Assembly (NCBI GenBank): GCA_027452245.1
Contig: DAIDGW010000035.1
Location: 1-64,000 of the forward strand
DNA length: 64,000 bases
Direction of reading: 5' to 3'
Source: Acidobacteriaceae bacterium
Lineage (GTDB): Bacteria > Acidobacteriota > Terriglobia > Terriglobales > Acidobacteriaceae
Shown here: positions 1 to 7,464 of the stretch, piece by piece
Layout: every line of letters starts with the position of its first letter
Position numbering within the stretch: position 1 is the first letter of the stretch
The notes under the pieces: model-generated
Seen by the model: the letters and a program-made list of their open reading frames with translations, nothing else
Database searches by the model: none
What the model was told of the DNA's origin: nothing
Translations under genes and position numbers: made by a program

Positions 1-1
1 A

Positions 2-163
2 ACGACCTCTCATGCCACATCGTTTGTAACCGCTGGCTCGACCGACAGCAGCGTTGGCGCGTCCGTTGCGCTGGGTGGCCATGTCATTGTCGCCGGAGCG
101 CCCACAGGCTACACCGGCAAGCTCAAGGCTCCCGGAAGTACATACGTGTTTCAGTGGCAATAG
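2..163 (+). CDS. FG-GAP (integrin-alpha-like) repeat protein, C-terminal fragment
   Basis: The frame beginning at base 2 is open to a TAG at 161-163 and encodes 53 residues. The text contains GASVALGGHVIVAGAP followed closely by a YVFQ ending, which is the blade signature of FG-GAP/integrin-alpha beta-propeller repeats. Only the last blade is in the window; the start lies to the left. Such proteins are normally secreted or cell-surface. The exact family beyond the repeat cannot be told from one blade. Confidence 0.7.
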   Translation, partial: TTSHATSFVTAGSTDSSVGASVALGGHVIVAGAPTGYTGKLKAPGSTYVFQWQ

Positions 164-902
164 TTGTCCTGCCAGGACACGAAGACTTGCGAGACTCATT
201 CGGTTTTCCATGACGAGTTTCTTCATCGTCGAGTGAGGAGCCCGCTTTGTCACACGCCGCCGAGTGGCATATTGCGGAGCGTGCTACCTGCTTGTGACTA
301 GCCTAGGGGGGACATCTCAGATTCTTTGGCCCTGTCGCCATTTCTCGGGGTGAGGTTTGCTATCCCAGAGGCCCTGACCCGCTGCGTCCTCTCGCAGATC
401 GAAGCAGGACTTCAGCCCACCGCTGACATGGGAAGCATAAATATCATTTTCGCGTACACTCCCCTGTCTTGGGCACAGAGGGCCGAGGACCTTTGTCTCA
501 AATCGCTTTCTCTTGATTCAAGAAGATAGCTCGGCCCTCTGGTCCGTTTGCGTCGGAGCTGTAGACGGAATTGAAGCCGTGTGCGTATCGGCCGAGTAGA
601 CGGATCAAATGACACAGGACCAAGCACTCTGCTAATTGTAGGGCTTATTTGGTCCAGGTTCCGAGGAGTTGTTCGCTAGCCTGAGCTAGTTTGCCTTCAG
701 GAGTTTTGCAACGGCAGGCACGCGTGAGACTGAAGCAAACCTACCGACGGAAAGATTGGGATGTGAAGTACCAAATTGCGTTCTGCCGCGGAAATTTCGA
801 CCTCTAAACTACAGCTTGCACCACATTTCGGTACTGACATCTAACTCCTCGATTCCCTCTATCTGGAAATTGTGGCGGCAACCACCTGAGATCTTCAAAA
901 AA
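164..902. other. Long intergenic stretch, no convincing gene
   Basis: About 740 bases without a supportable gene. Short open frames on both strands lack a ribosome-binding site and any family resemblance. The only structure seen is an inverted repeat at 476-487/530-541, listed separately. Confidence 0.5.
476..541. repeat. 12-bp perfect inverted repeat with 42-nt loop
   Basis: CAGAGGGCCGAG at 476-487 is the exact reverse complement of CTCGGCCCTCTG at 530-541. The loop contains a second near-palindrome (TCTTGA-T-TCAAGA). It has no T-run, so it is not a standard terminator. It could be a structured RNA element or a remnant mobile-element end; no adjacent gene explains it. Confidence 0.5.
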
Positions 903-924
903 GGACACGCTAGAAAGCGTGTCC
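903..924 (-). terminator. Rho-independent terminator
   Basis: A perfect 9-bp stem (GGACACGCT at 903-911, AGCGTGTCC at 916-924) with a 4-nt loop is flanked by six A at 897-902. Read on the minus strand this is a stem followed by a U-run. It lies 28 bases beyond the stop of the minus-strand gene ending at 952 and fits that gene. Confidence 0.85.
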
Positions 925-951
925 CCTGTTAAGTATATCCAGTTAATGCGA

Positions 952-1206
952 CTACTCTGGCACATCAATCAGCATCATCCGGATTCTCGTTCTTTGAAGC
1001 CCAACAACGGTGACCGACGATCCAATGATACGTCGCGCGTTCTTCTTTGGGTCTCGATCCCAAATTACACGCGGCTCTAAGAATTGCGGATGTCGCTTGT
1101 GCGGCACCCAAGTGAGCACTCCCAGATCCCCTTCTTTTACTTCCCACCTAATGGGATCGTCAGTCGTCTCGTAGGCAAATCGGGCTCTTACCACTACCGT
1201 GCCCAT
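952..1206 (-). CDS. Conserved-looking hypothetical small protein (84 aa)
   Basis: No family recognised. The start at 1206 (ATG, protein MGTVVVRARFAYETT) is chosen over an upstream in-frame codon because AAAGGA stands about 7 bases before it. The protein is a short, mixed, probably beta-rich domain (VRARFAYE, WEVKEGDLGVLTWV, SSVTVVGLQ) without signal peptide or membrane segment. A strong terminator directly downstream (903-924) supports a real transcription unit. It is codirectional with the helix-turn-helix gene at 1348-2172, separated by a long inverted repeat. Confidence 0.6.
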   Translation of the reverse strand: MGTVVVRARFAYETTDDPIRWEVKEGDLGVLTWVPHKRHPQFLEPRVIWDRDPKKNARRIIGSSVTVVGLQRTRIRMMLIDVPE

Positions 1207-1237
1207 GCTTTGTTCCTTTCCGGCAAGGCTCGGGCTA

Positions 1238-1270
1238 TGGGCAAGTTCTCCCATAGAGAGAACTTGCCCA
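1238..1270. repeat. 13-bp perfect inverted repeat between two minus-strand genes
   Basis: TGGGCAAGTTCTC (1238-1250) and GAGAACTTGCCCA (1258-1270) are exact reverse complements with a 7-nt spacer. The repeat lies about 30 bases upstream of the start codon at 1206 and carries no U-run. It is more likely an operator or leader hairpin than an intrinsic terminator. The neighbouring helix-turn-helix protein is one possible binder (inference only). Confidence 0.6.
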
Positions 1271-1347
1271 ATCCAATCTAAGAACTGTCTCTCATTTTGG
1301 CCTGCAAAGAAATATTGTCAAGCGTCGGTCTACGGATGTCTCTCTCC

Positions 1348-2172
1348 TCATAGTCTCCGCTCCCTGTGTCTCCAAGCAAGATCGATGTGCTCCGCTTTCA
1401 TCACCAAGTTCGGAATTGAGAAAGACCTCGTAATGATGAAGTCCGGCGGGGCCTGAGTTTCGACCGAGATACCGATGGTAGGCAGTAACATATGCATGGA
1501 CCAGAAGTCGTCTTCGCCTCGATTGATGACCCATGAGGCGCGACACTCATAACTGACACCAATGAAAGCGGGTTCTATAATGACATCTTTTCCACGGTAA
1601 CTCGCGTATCCAGGATGCTGCTCGGCAGCTTCGGGTTTCTTCAGTATGTAAACCGGCTTGTCATCGGCCAAGAAAGAAAGCTCCTCAACGTAACCGTGAT
1701 CCGGAACATCGACAGTGACTTCCTGCACAAATGATTGCCGATCGTCAGTCGCATTGAAGAGCTTATAGGAACACCCAACGGTGCCATGTACGCCATTTCG
1801 CGTTTTTCGCAAGACCAGGGACAGGTGATAATCGCGGCGATACAGCGTTAGATTGCCAAGTATATTGATACGCTCAAGGAGCGTTTCCGATAAAGGTTGT
1901 ACGCCGAGTGTGGGGTGTTGACGTGCGCGAATTGCTTGCCTATGAGGGAAAGGTATGTTGCTTTCCACCCATCGATCGAGCTCGGATCTGATCGCGAAAA
2001 CCGGAGGCTTCGGTCCGGGTTCTGGAAGCCGATGGACGGGCATCCGAAGGGTCTCATGATAGCGCTGTGCGGTCCTAGGATGAACCCTCAAATAGTCTGC
2101 AATCTCGCGCCATCCGTGAAGTCGATCCGACGATATAGGCACTGAGCCCTTTGTTTTCCTCGATTCTCGCAC
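1348..2172 (-). CDS. Helix-turn-helix domain protein with unknown C-terminal domain
   Basis: The N-terminal 75 residues carry an excisionase/MerR-like winged helix: LHGWREIADYLRVHPRTAQRYH, followed by a wing-like segment rich in Pro and ending with ELDRWVES. This type is common in acidobacterial regulators. Residues 85-274 are a beta-rich region not recognised. No transmembrane segment is seen. The start is uncertain: GTG at 2172 has AAGGA almost touching it, and a GTG ten codons in has a better-spaced AGGG. The gene is divergent from the response-regulator-like gene at 2299, with a 126-base shared promoter region, so the two may be functionally linked. DNA-binding role is by family; target unknown. 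Confidence 0.65.
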   Translation of the reverse strand: MRESRKTKGSVPISSDRLHGWREIADYLRVHPRTAQRYHETLRMPVHRLPEPGPKPPVFAIRSELDRWVESNIPFPHRQAIRARQHPTLGVQPLSETLLERINILGNLTLYRRDYHLSLVLRKTRNGVHGTVGCSYKLFNATDDRQSFVQEVTVDVPDHGYVEELSFLADDKPVYILKKPEAAEQHPGYASYRGKDVIIEPAFIGVSYECRASWVINRGEDDFWSMHMLLPTIGISVETQAPPDFIITRSFSIPNLVMKAEHIDLAWRHRERRL

Positions 2173-2298
2173 GTCCTTCTTGCATCTTCTGAGACGTTCG
2201 CAACTGCCGCATATTACCGCATTCCCGCCATATTTTGCCGATTCTCTTTATCACGCAACTCGTTCTAGATTCGCATTGACCCGAGGTTTTGATCATTT

Positions 2299-3165
2299 AT
2301 GAGCACCGAGGCTATCGCGTTATTGAAAATACTTATTGTCCTTCGAAAAATGGAGGAGGCAGGCGCCCTGCAAAAAGAATTGGAGTCCTTAGGACACCGT
2401 GTGCGATGCTGTGACGATGTCGACCGTGCATTGGAGTTGCTCCAGATCTGGCAACCGGAACTGGTCGTCATAGATGAATCACTAGGGCGTATGACCAATG
2501 AGGGCCTCCGGCTTGCCGAATGGTGTCGTGATGCTCATGATCGAATAAACGGATGGATTACCGCGACCCTTGTGCTCATTCCGGTGCGTGACTGGGATCG
2601 AATGAAGCGCGCACAGAAAACTGGCGCTCACGTATTGGTCAAAGGATCGAACTTTGGCGCGGCGATTCGCTACATCCAGACGATCGCGGATAACCTAGTA
2701 ACAGACAGGATCTTAGGACCTGTTCTGGTAGGCATTCATCGATACAGCGGCATAAGCCCCCATCAAACTTGTCGAAACTGCGACTGGGTCGGGGCATCAG
2801 TGTCCTACGGCAGCAGCCAAGCAGAAGTGGTACATCTGACGCCTGTTCGCATCGCACTCTTAAACGTCCTTCTGTCCCATCGCCGCACCCAATCTGCGCT
2901 TACTATCGCAGACATTTGCTTCGACTCCATCTTCCTCCAACGAGTTCTGCGAGGCCATCAATTTCGCAACTCCGCTTTAAAAATGGAAATTTCGCGACTG
3001 AGATGTGATATCAGCGACGCCCTAACTTCGCTGGGCGCGCCCTATAGCGGCACTCACTTTCTGCCGCCGAGCGCACATAGCACATATAAGTACGGACTTG
3101 CGGGTAATCGATACCTCATTCACGTTCCGTCAGATGCATCGGACCTTCTCAACCGCAAATCCTAG
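2299..3165 (+). CDS. Atypical response regulator (degenerate receiver plus winged helix)
   Basis: Residues 9-130 resemble a receiver domain: hydrophobic strand KILIVL, LVVIDES with a possible phospho-acceptor Asp59, and a VLVKG strand with the conserved Lys. The acidic pair normally found after the first strand is absent (LRKMEE instead), so phosphorylation chemistry may be lost. A CRNCDW stretch follows at about 158-163. Residues 180-265 look like an OmpR-type winged helix (LTPVRIALLNVLLSHRR, later a DNA-facing helix with KMEISRLR). Inferred role: DNA-binding regulator, perhaps phosphorylation-independent. It is transcribed away from the helix-turn-helix gene at 1348-2172. The start ATG has only a weak distant GAGG. 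Confidence 0.6.
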   Translation: MSTEAIALLKILIVLRKMEEAGALQKELESLGHRVRCCDDVDRALELLQIWQPELVVIDESLGRMTNEGLRLAEWCRDAHDRINGWITATLVLIPVRDWDRMKRAQKTGAHVLVKGSNFGAAIRYIQTIADNLVTDRILGPVLVGIHRYSGISPHQTCRNCDWVGASVSYGSSQAEVVHLTPVRIALLNVLLSHRRTQSALTIADICFDSIFLQRVLRGHQFRNSALKMEISRLRCDISDALTSLGAPYSGTHFLPPSAHSTYKYGLAGNRYLIHVPSDASDLLNRKS

Positions 3166-3565
3166 TTTTTAGAAATAGACGGCGTTCTCGGCTAGGACAG
3201 CGTATTCCCACTGCTTCTTACGCGTTGGCAAACTTCCGCTCTTGAGCTGCCGGACCGGACAACTCTACTACAAACCCAATTCCATTCCTTGGCATCGAAT
3301 TCCGCCGGGGAATGGTTTACCCGAGGAACTGTCAGCCTGTTTGGCCTGTTCCGTCGGAAGCGACGTTGCCATTACTTTGGTACGTTGACACGCTGGCGAT
3401 CCATCGCATAACATTAAGTTGTTCTTTATCAACAACTTAAAGAAAGGATAGGCTCAAGATAGTAGCTGCAAGCGAAGAGGGACTTTCTTCCACTTTGCGG
3501 TGATCGGGCAAGGGTGTATTATTCCGAAGTCATCCCCGCTCGAAGGTCCGGAGATACCTTTCCTC
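3166..3565. other. Intergenic region with a palindrome
   Basis: About 400 bases without a supported gene. It holds the perfect 10-bp inverted repeat at 3414-3440 and a purine-rich stretch after it; nothing else recognised. Confidence 0.5.
3414..3440. promoter_or_regulatory. Candidate operator: 10-bp inverted repeat
   Basis: TTAAGTTGTT (3414-3423) and AACAACTTAA (3431-3440) are exact reverse complements with a 7-nt spacer. It lies upstream of the small gene at 3566-3865. The length, AT-richness and spacing look like a dimeric repressor site; the binder is unknown. Confidence 0.45.
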
Positions 3566-3865
3566 ATGTCAAAGCCGCTTTCCACCTGTGAAGCCGAGCC
3601 TCAGATTCGTCAGCAGCGACCCACCCGAGCCAAACTGTCAAGAATGACTCGAAACGGACCAGTCCAAAACGAAAATCCATACTTTAACCCTGAACTTCAA
3701 TCGGCCTGCAGGGACTTTCTCAAAGAGAGCCTTGCCTTCGCGGGAAGATTCGTCAAAGCAGCAGGATTGTCTGAGGATCTTGCGTCCACCGTGGAAGGAT
3801 TGATAGTGATGCGCTGTTCCGAGGCGATAGCAGAAGCACAAGTTTCGATCTCCGGGAAATTGTGA
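3566..3865 (+). CDS. Hypothetical small helical protein (99 aa)
   Basis: No family recognised. The last 65 residues are predicted helical by eye (LQSACRDFLKESLAFAGRF, then VEGLIVMRCSEAIAEAQV). The start is uncertain: ATG at 3566 is listed, with a GTG at 3500 and an ATG at 3647 as alternatives, none with a strong ribosome-binding site. The main support for a real gene is the intrinsic terminator starting 17 bases after the stop. Confidence 0.45.
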   Translation: MSKPLSTCEAEPQIRQQRPTRAKLSRMTRNGPVQNENPYFNPELQSACRDFLKESLAFAGRFVKAAGLSEDLASTVEGLIVMRCSEAIAEAQVSISGKL

Positions 3866-3881
3866 GTCTCCGTTCGTTTCC

Positions 3882-3907
3882 AAAAGGCGAGTCGTCTCGC
3901 CTTTTTT
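3882..3907 (+). terminator. Rho-independent terminator
   Basis: Stem AAAAGGCGAG (3882-3891), loop TCGT, stem CTCGCCTTTT (3896-3905), running into a T-tract to 3907. It lies 17 bases after the stop of the gene at 3566-3865. The A-run on the left means it may also terminate minus-strand transcripts. Confidence 0.85.
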
Positions 3908-4132
3908 GTTCTGCGTACGTCCAAGAAGTTGATCTCCCGCTCGGGGAATACGCCTCGCCTTTTCCACAACTGCTTCTACTTACACCATCATTGCTACCTT
4001 CAGTATTCACATCACTGCTTTCATAATTCGTTTGTTTCTGCCTTTTTTGCAGCTTTTGGTAGCGATGCAGCCTTTAACTGGACCACTACAACGTGTTCTT
4101 TTTCATAGGTCTTAGTACGAGTAAGAATGTGC

Positions 4133-4149
4133 GTGCTTTCTTCGTTAGC
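4133..4149. repeat. Target-site duplication, left copy (17 bp)
   Basis: GTGCTTTCTTCGTTAGC at 4133-4149 is repeated exactly at 5533-5549, immediately outside the two ends of the insertion sequence. Such a long duplication is known for the IS1202 group of ISNCY elements. Confidence 0.85.
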
Positions 4150-4202
4150 TGTTGGTAGCAAGTTAAAATGTCCGGTTTTCGTAGCACACGACATGTCCGG
4201 TT
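4150..4202. repeat. Left end of insertion sequence with two tandem terminal motifs
   Basis: Outer motif 4150-4177 (TGTTGGTAGCA ... ATGTCCGGTT) and inner motif 4181-4202 (GTAGCACACGACATGTCCGG plus TT). The inner motif differs from the right-end motif at 5506-5527 by only two bases. They are probably transposase binding sites. The transposase stop codon falls inside the outer motif. Confidence 0.7.
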
Positions 4203-5495
4203 TTAAAGTTGACCCGCCGCCGTCGGGGCGGTGGGAAAGTGGGAATCCCGCGAGGTGTGCGGGATTTCCAAGTTCGCGGGAAAGTCGGCTTTATGACTTT
4301 GGCTGCGAACGTCTTTTCCACGGCCCATCGCGGTGGCAGTTTGGTTGTCGCCAGGGCCGTGCCCTGCGCCGTGTATCGTCCCAAACCATGCGGCCCATGC
4401 GTGATGCTCAGGGTGCCATCCAAGTGCTGATGCACCGTGACCTGGCAGCCCGCCAACGTGGCGCGCCAACCCACCCGCTCCAGCTGTAACCGCAGATTCT
4501 GAAAGCTCACCGTGTTGTCCCGGTTCACGCTGCGTTCGTACTGCAGCGAGAAGATCCGCTCCAGATCGCGGCTCCGGCACGGCACAAACGCGGTGCCACG
4601 CTGTGCAGGCGCCACTTGAAAGCGCCGGTTGAACTCGGGGACGTAGTGCTCCCGCAGAAACTGGTTGGCCGCTTCCCGCGTCCCGATTTCGCGCAGCCGC
4701 AACTCCTGCGGCAAGCGACCCTGCCAGGTCCCGAAGTTGCGCTCGCTCCGTCCTCGTGCTTGCGGCGAATAGGCCGGGATCATCTGCACGCCCAACTTGT
4801 GCAGCGCCCGTCCCACCTGCGTGCGGCGATGGTAGTCCACCTTGCCGCCCACCTTCGGCGTCAACCAGAAATGGCTGCCCCCGGTCGCTGTATAGAGCGC
4901 AGAACACCCCCTTGCGCTGGATTACTTCCTTCAGCCCCGCCATCACCGTTGCCGTCGATTCCTCTTCCACCAGCTGCGCGTAGTAGATCTCGCTGCTGGC
5001 ATCGTCGAGAATCACGATCAGGTCGAACCACCGCTCGTCCTGAAACCACTGATGGCGGCTGCCGTCGATATGCAACAGCATCCCCGGCAACGGCCGCCGC
5101 TCGCGCCGTTTGCGATGCGCTCCGCGCTTGCGTCCCCGCGCCACCAGCCCCGCTCCCTGCAGCGCTTGCTTCACCCAGGTGTAACTCAGTCCGATCCCGT
5201 GCTCGGCTTCGAGCTTCTCGTGGAAGTGCTGCACGTTCAGATCGAAATACCTTTCCCGGTACAACGCGAACACCTTCTCCACCGTCGCCAGCGGTACCCG
5301 GCGACGCGACGGCTTGCCCCGCCTCCGGTCCAGCAACCCGTTGTAGCCTTCTTCCTCATAGCGCTCTCGAATCCGCCGCATGTGCCGGTCGCTGATGCCC
5401 AGGATCTCCGCCGCCTGCCACCAGGTGATCTTCTTCGCCATTGCCTGCAACATCACGTCCTGTACTTTCATCGCCCGCTCCATCGCGGCCCTCAC
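4163..5495 (-). pseudogene. ISNCY-type DDE transposase, frameshifted
   Basis: The protein begins with a helix-turn-helix (WWQAAEILGISDRHMRRI, then an arginine-rich linker), followed by an RNase H-like DDE core: first Asp in LLHIDGSRHQWF, second Asp in ALYSDRG, and Glu in GRSERNFGTWQGRLPQELR. The first reading frame runs from 5495 to about 4880 and then leaves the family. The frame starting near 4870 continues with SHFWLTPKVGG and runs to the stop at 4163. The break coincides with a run of five C at 4878-4882 (GGGGG on the coding strand); one base fewer restores a single frame. This is a single-base insertion, a sequencing error, or much less likely programmed +1 slippage. Start taken as GTG 5495; an ATG lies four codons in. 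Confidence 0.8.
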
Positions 5496-5505
5496 CTGCT
5501 ATCTC

Positions 5506-5532
5506 AACCGGACATATCATGTGCTACCGACA
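5506..5532. repeat. Right terminal inverted repeat of insertion sequence
   Basis: Read inward on the minus strand from 5532: TGTCGGTAGCACATG, then ATATGTCCGGTT. It matches the outer left end with one gap and a few mismatches and the inner left motif almost perfectly. The adjoining bases 5533-5549 are the right target duplication. Confidence 0.75.
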
Positions 5533-5549
5533 GTGCTTTCTTCGTTAGC
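5533..5549. repeat. Target-site duplication, right copy (17 bp)
   Basis: Exact copy of 4133-4149. Removing one copy and the element restores a continuous sequence leading into the promoter at 5550. Confidence 0.85.
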
Positions 5550-5578
5550 TTGACATTTTTCGCTCACCCTTTCAGAAT
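5550..5578 (+). promoter_or_regulatory. Sigma-70-type promoter of the nucleotidyltransferase gene
   Basis: A perfect TTGACA -35 (5550-5555), a 17-bp spacer and CAGAAT as -10 (5573-5578). It lies 50 bases before the proposed CTG start. The insertion sequence ended one target duplication upstream, so the promoter is intact. Confidence 0.6.
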
Positions 5579-5627
5579 GCGCAGTCGCCTTTCGTTTTTC
5601 TGTCATAACTAATGCAGGGAGGAATTT

Positions 5628-6389
5628 CTGGTCTCGGAGGCTGTCATCCTCGCTGGAGGGAAGGGATCAAGGTTGGGAGACTTCACCGAGATCCAGCCGA
5701 AGCCGTTGTTGCGCCTTCACAAGGGTGCGATTATCGATCACATCATTGACGGCATAATCGCAACCGGAATTGACCCGCTATATATTGCCGCCGGTCATCT
5801 GGGCGAATGCATTTCACAGTACGTCAGTGTTCGATACCCCGGACGGTGCCAAGTTCTTCAGCAGACAAAGGGAATTGGTACCGCTGGAGATGGCTTGTTG
5901 TACGTCGAATCTTATTTACACGGTGACTTCCTCGTTGTACACGGGGACCATTTCTTTTTCAAAGATCCATACAAGCGCCTCGTTTCTCATCACAAGCCCG
6001 GATCCATAACTCTTTTGGTCCAGTCCCCGGAATCGCAAGACTCAATGGGATACGGACATCGTTGCCGGTATAACACCCGCACGGGAGAAGTACAGTACCA
6101 TGCTGAGGAGTCGCAATCGGTTCCTGAAACACTGCCGCATCCTGATCTTAGAGAAATGATCGTAATTGATGGATGCATGATATTTCCGCCCGCGATATTC
6201 TCAGCGATCCGGTACTCGCGACAGGCTGCCGGCGGTCGAAAACTAGAAATGAGAGAAACTCTGGCCTTCATCGCTGATCGTCACCTTTGTCCGATGTATG
6301 CCGTCGAGATTGACGGCTGGTGGGCAAATATTAACGATTTCAGGGTGTTCGCTGCGACGCTCCGGAGGCTGGACGAGTTGGGCTGGTAG
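5628..6389 (+). CDS. Sugar-phosphate nucleotidyltransferase, probable CTG start
   Basis: NTP-transferase family (RfbA/GlmU-like Rossmann fold) that would activate a sugar phosphate with a nucleotide for cell-surface glycan synthesis. The N-terminal signature AVILAGGKGSRLGDFTE followed by QPKPLLRL is present, and VVHGDHFFF supplies the metal-binding Asp. Residues 170-253 close the family with EIDGWWANINDFRVF. The signature is only included if translation begins upstream of the first conventional codon (TTG 5673). The frame is open from 5613, right after a TAA, and the only plausible start is CTG 5628 with GGGAGG (5617-5622) five bases before it. The gene is therefore listed with a CTG start (about 253 aa). 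Sugar specificity cannot be read from sequence. Confidence 0.75.
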   Translation: MVSEAVILAGGKGSRLGDFTEIQPKPLLRLHKGAIIDHIIDGIIATGIDPLYIAAGHLGECISQYVSVRYPGRCQVLQQTKGIGTAGDGLLYVESYLHGDFLVVHGDHFFFKDPYKRLVSHHKPGSITLLVQSPESQDSMGYGHRCRYNTRTGEVQYHAEESQSVPETLPHPDLREMIVIDGCMIFPPAIFSAIRYSRQAAGGRKLEMRETLAFIADRHLCPMYAVEIDGWWANINDFRVFAATLRRLDELGW

Positions 6390-6693
6390 ATGAATTCTTT
6401 TCGCTTGGATTACCTGCGAGTGCCAGCGAAATAATTCAACTCGCACACATGCTCGAGATTATGGTGAGGCCTGGATTTGCTTATGCGGCAATCAACCAGA
6501 CACAGATGGTTTCTTTTCGTGCGATGATAACGGCAACGAAGTGCGCCCACTGTCGGGGTTTGGGTCGGAAGCGTAGGGGGGCTGGGTACACTCCGATTGG
6601 TAGCGCCTTAACGCTATCATTTAGGACAGTACCCACCAATTCTTCCTCTTGACAGAGCGATTGTTGTGAGGCCATCCTTTAGCTTGCGAATAG
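6390..6693. other. Intergenic/degenerate stretch
   Basis: No supported gene. A short plus-strand frame at 6449-6652 contains CAHCRGLGRK, resembling a zinc-binding CxxCxGxG knuckle, but lacks a ribosome-binding site and any recognisable context. Nested inverted repeats (TGGGTAC/GTACCCA around GGTAGCG/CGCTATC) lie near 6585-6640. It may hold the lost 5' end of the peptidase pseudogene downstream. Confidence 0.4.
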
Positions 6694-7366
6694 GCCCATG
6701 AATATTTCCTATGGGGCCGGCGACGTTTTACGATCGCTCACGAAATTGGTCACTACATCCTTCATGGGAATCAGCAGACGCCTTGCTCTCCTGGTGTAAT
6801 TGAAAGTTGGAAAGAGAGCCAGCCTACTCCTGAGCGCGAAGCCGACACGTTCGCTTCGGAACTCCTGCTTCCAACGAACGAGGTCACTCAATGTGTAAAT
6901 AAGCGCTGACCGTCGATGGAAGTCGTCGCTGATGTTGCCGATCATTTTGGCTCCAGCTTGATGGCGGCTGGAAGGAAATTCTGCGACGTCGCATCCCAAG
7001 CATGTGCGATCGTCTGGAGCAGCCAGCGCCAGATTCGCCGGTTCTATGAATCCCCACCCTTCGCTCATTTCATCGAAGTGGGCAAGGAAATCGACTTTGA
7101 CAGCATTGCTTACCGTGCGCATGAACGTAAGGCTCTTCCAAGCGAAATTGGAAGAAGTACCTGCAGAAGCCTGGATCAAAAGCTCGTGGCTCAGACAGGA
7201 TGCGGTTGTATCGGAGCAAACAGTGCCAATGCCCTCTTATGATGGCTGCCTCTCCTTAATCTGGGTACGCCGTCCAATTGAAGATCGTCCAACCGCAGAA
7301 GATGAACTTCTGAACGAACTCGATCCTGACGATTTCACAATCAAGCGCAAACGCTGGCCGAGATAA
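6694..7366 (+). pseudogene. ImmA/IrrE metallopeptidase, degraded
   Basis: The frame from 6694 reads WGRRRFTIAHEIGHYILHG, the zinc HExxH motif of ImmA/IrrE (COG2856), then EREADTFASELLLPT, the third-ligand helix. It hits an in-frame TGA at 6907-6909 and resumes in the same frame with VVADVADHFGSSL and ACAIVWSSQRQIRRFY, also typical of the family. Around 7115-7140 the family sequence moves to the next frame (EEVPAEAWI, later CLSLIWV) and ends at 7366. The 5' end is cut off by a TAG at 6691. Truncation, a stop and a frameshift make this a dead gene. It sits just before the DUF488 operon; a second intact ImmA gene is at 13636. Confidence 0.8.
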
Positions 7367-7464
7367 ACGGGCTTCCCATCCGACGTCCAAGTTGTCGGGC
7401 ACGGTGATCGTTGGTCATTGAAAACGATGGCGGGAAGCGCGGCACTCGAACTATACTGTGAAAA

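Larger units (their letters stand above)
4150..5532. mobile_element. Insertion sequence, ISNCY/IS1202-like, 1383 bp
   Basis: The ends are defined by a 17-bp direct repeat (4133-4149, 5533-5549) and imperfect terminal inverted repeats beginning TGTTGGTAGCA on the left and TGTCGGTAGCA on the right, both continuing to ATGTCCGGTT. The left end has a second internal copy of this motif at 4181-4202 that matches the right end even better (2 mismatches in 22). One transposase gene on the minus strand fills the element and is frameshifted. Family assignment rests on transposase domain order and the long target duplication; it is inference without a database search. Confidence 0.8.

Noticed and set aside
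4878..4882. Programmed frameshifting in the transposase
   Set aside because: A +1 shift at a plain G-run without a stimulatory element is less likely than a one-base insertion; kept only as an open question.
5052..5612. A 186-codon plus-strand frame through the insertion sequence end
   Set aside because: Antisense to the transposase and crossing the terminal repeat; no family resemblance.
6449..6652. Small frame with CxxCxGxG-like knuckle
   Set aside because: Single weak motif, no start signal, and lies in a degraded stretch.
6907..6909. In-frame TGA in the ImmA gene read as selenocysteine
   Set aside because: No selenoprotein family is involved, no stem-loop follows, and the gene is also truncated and frameshifted.
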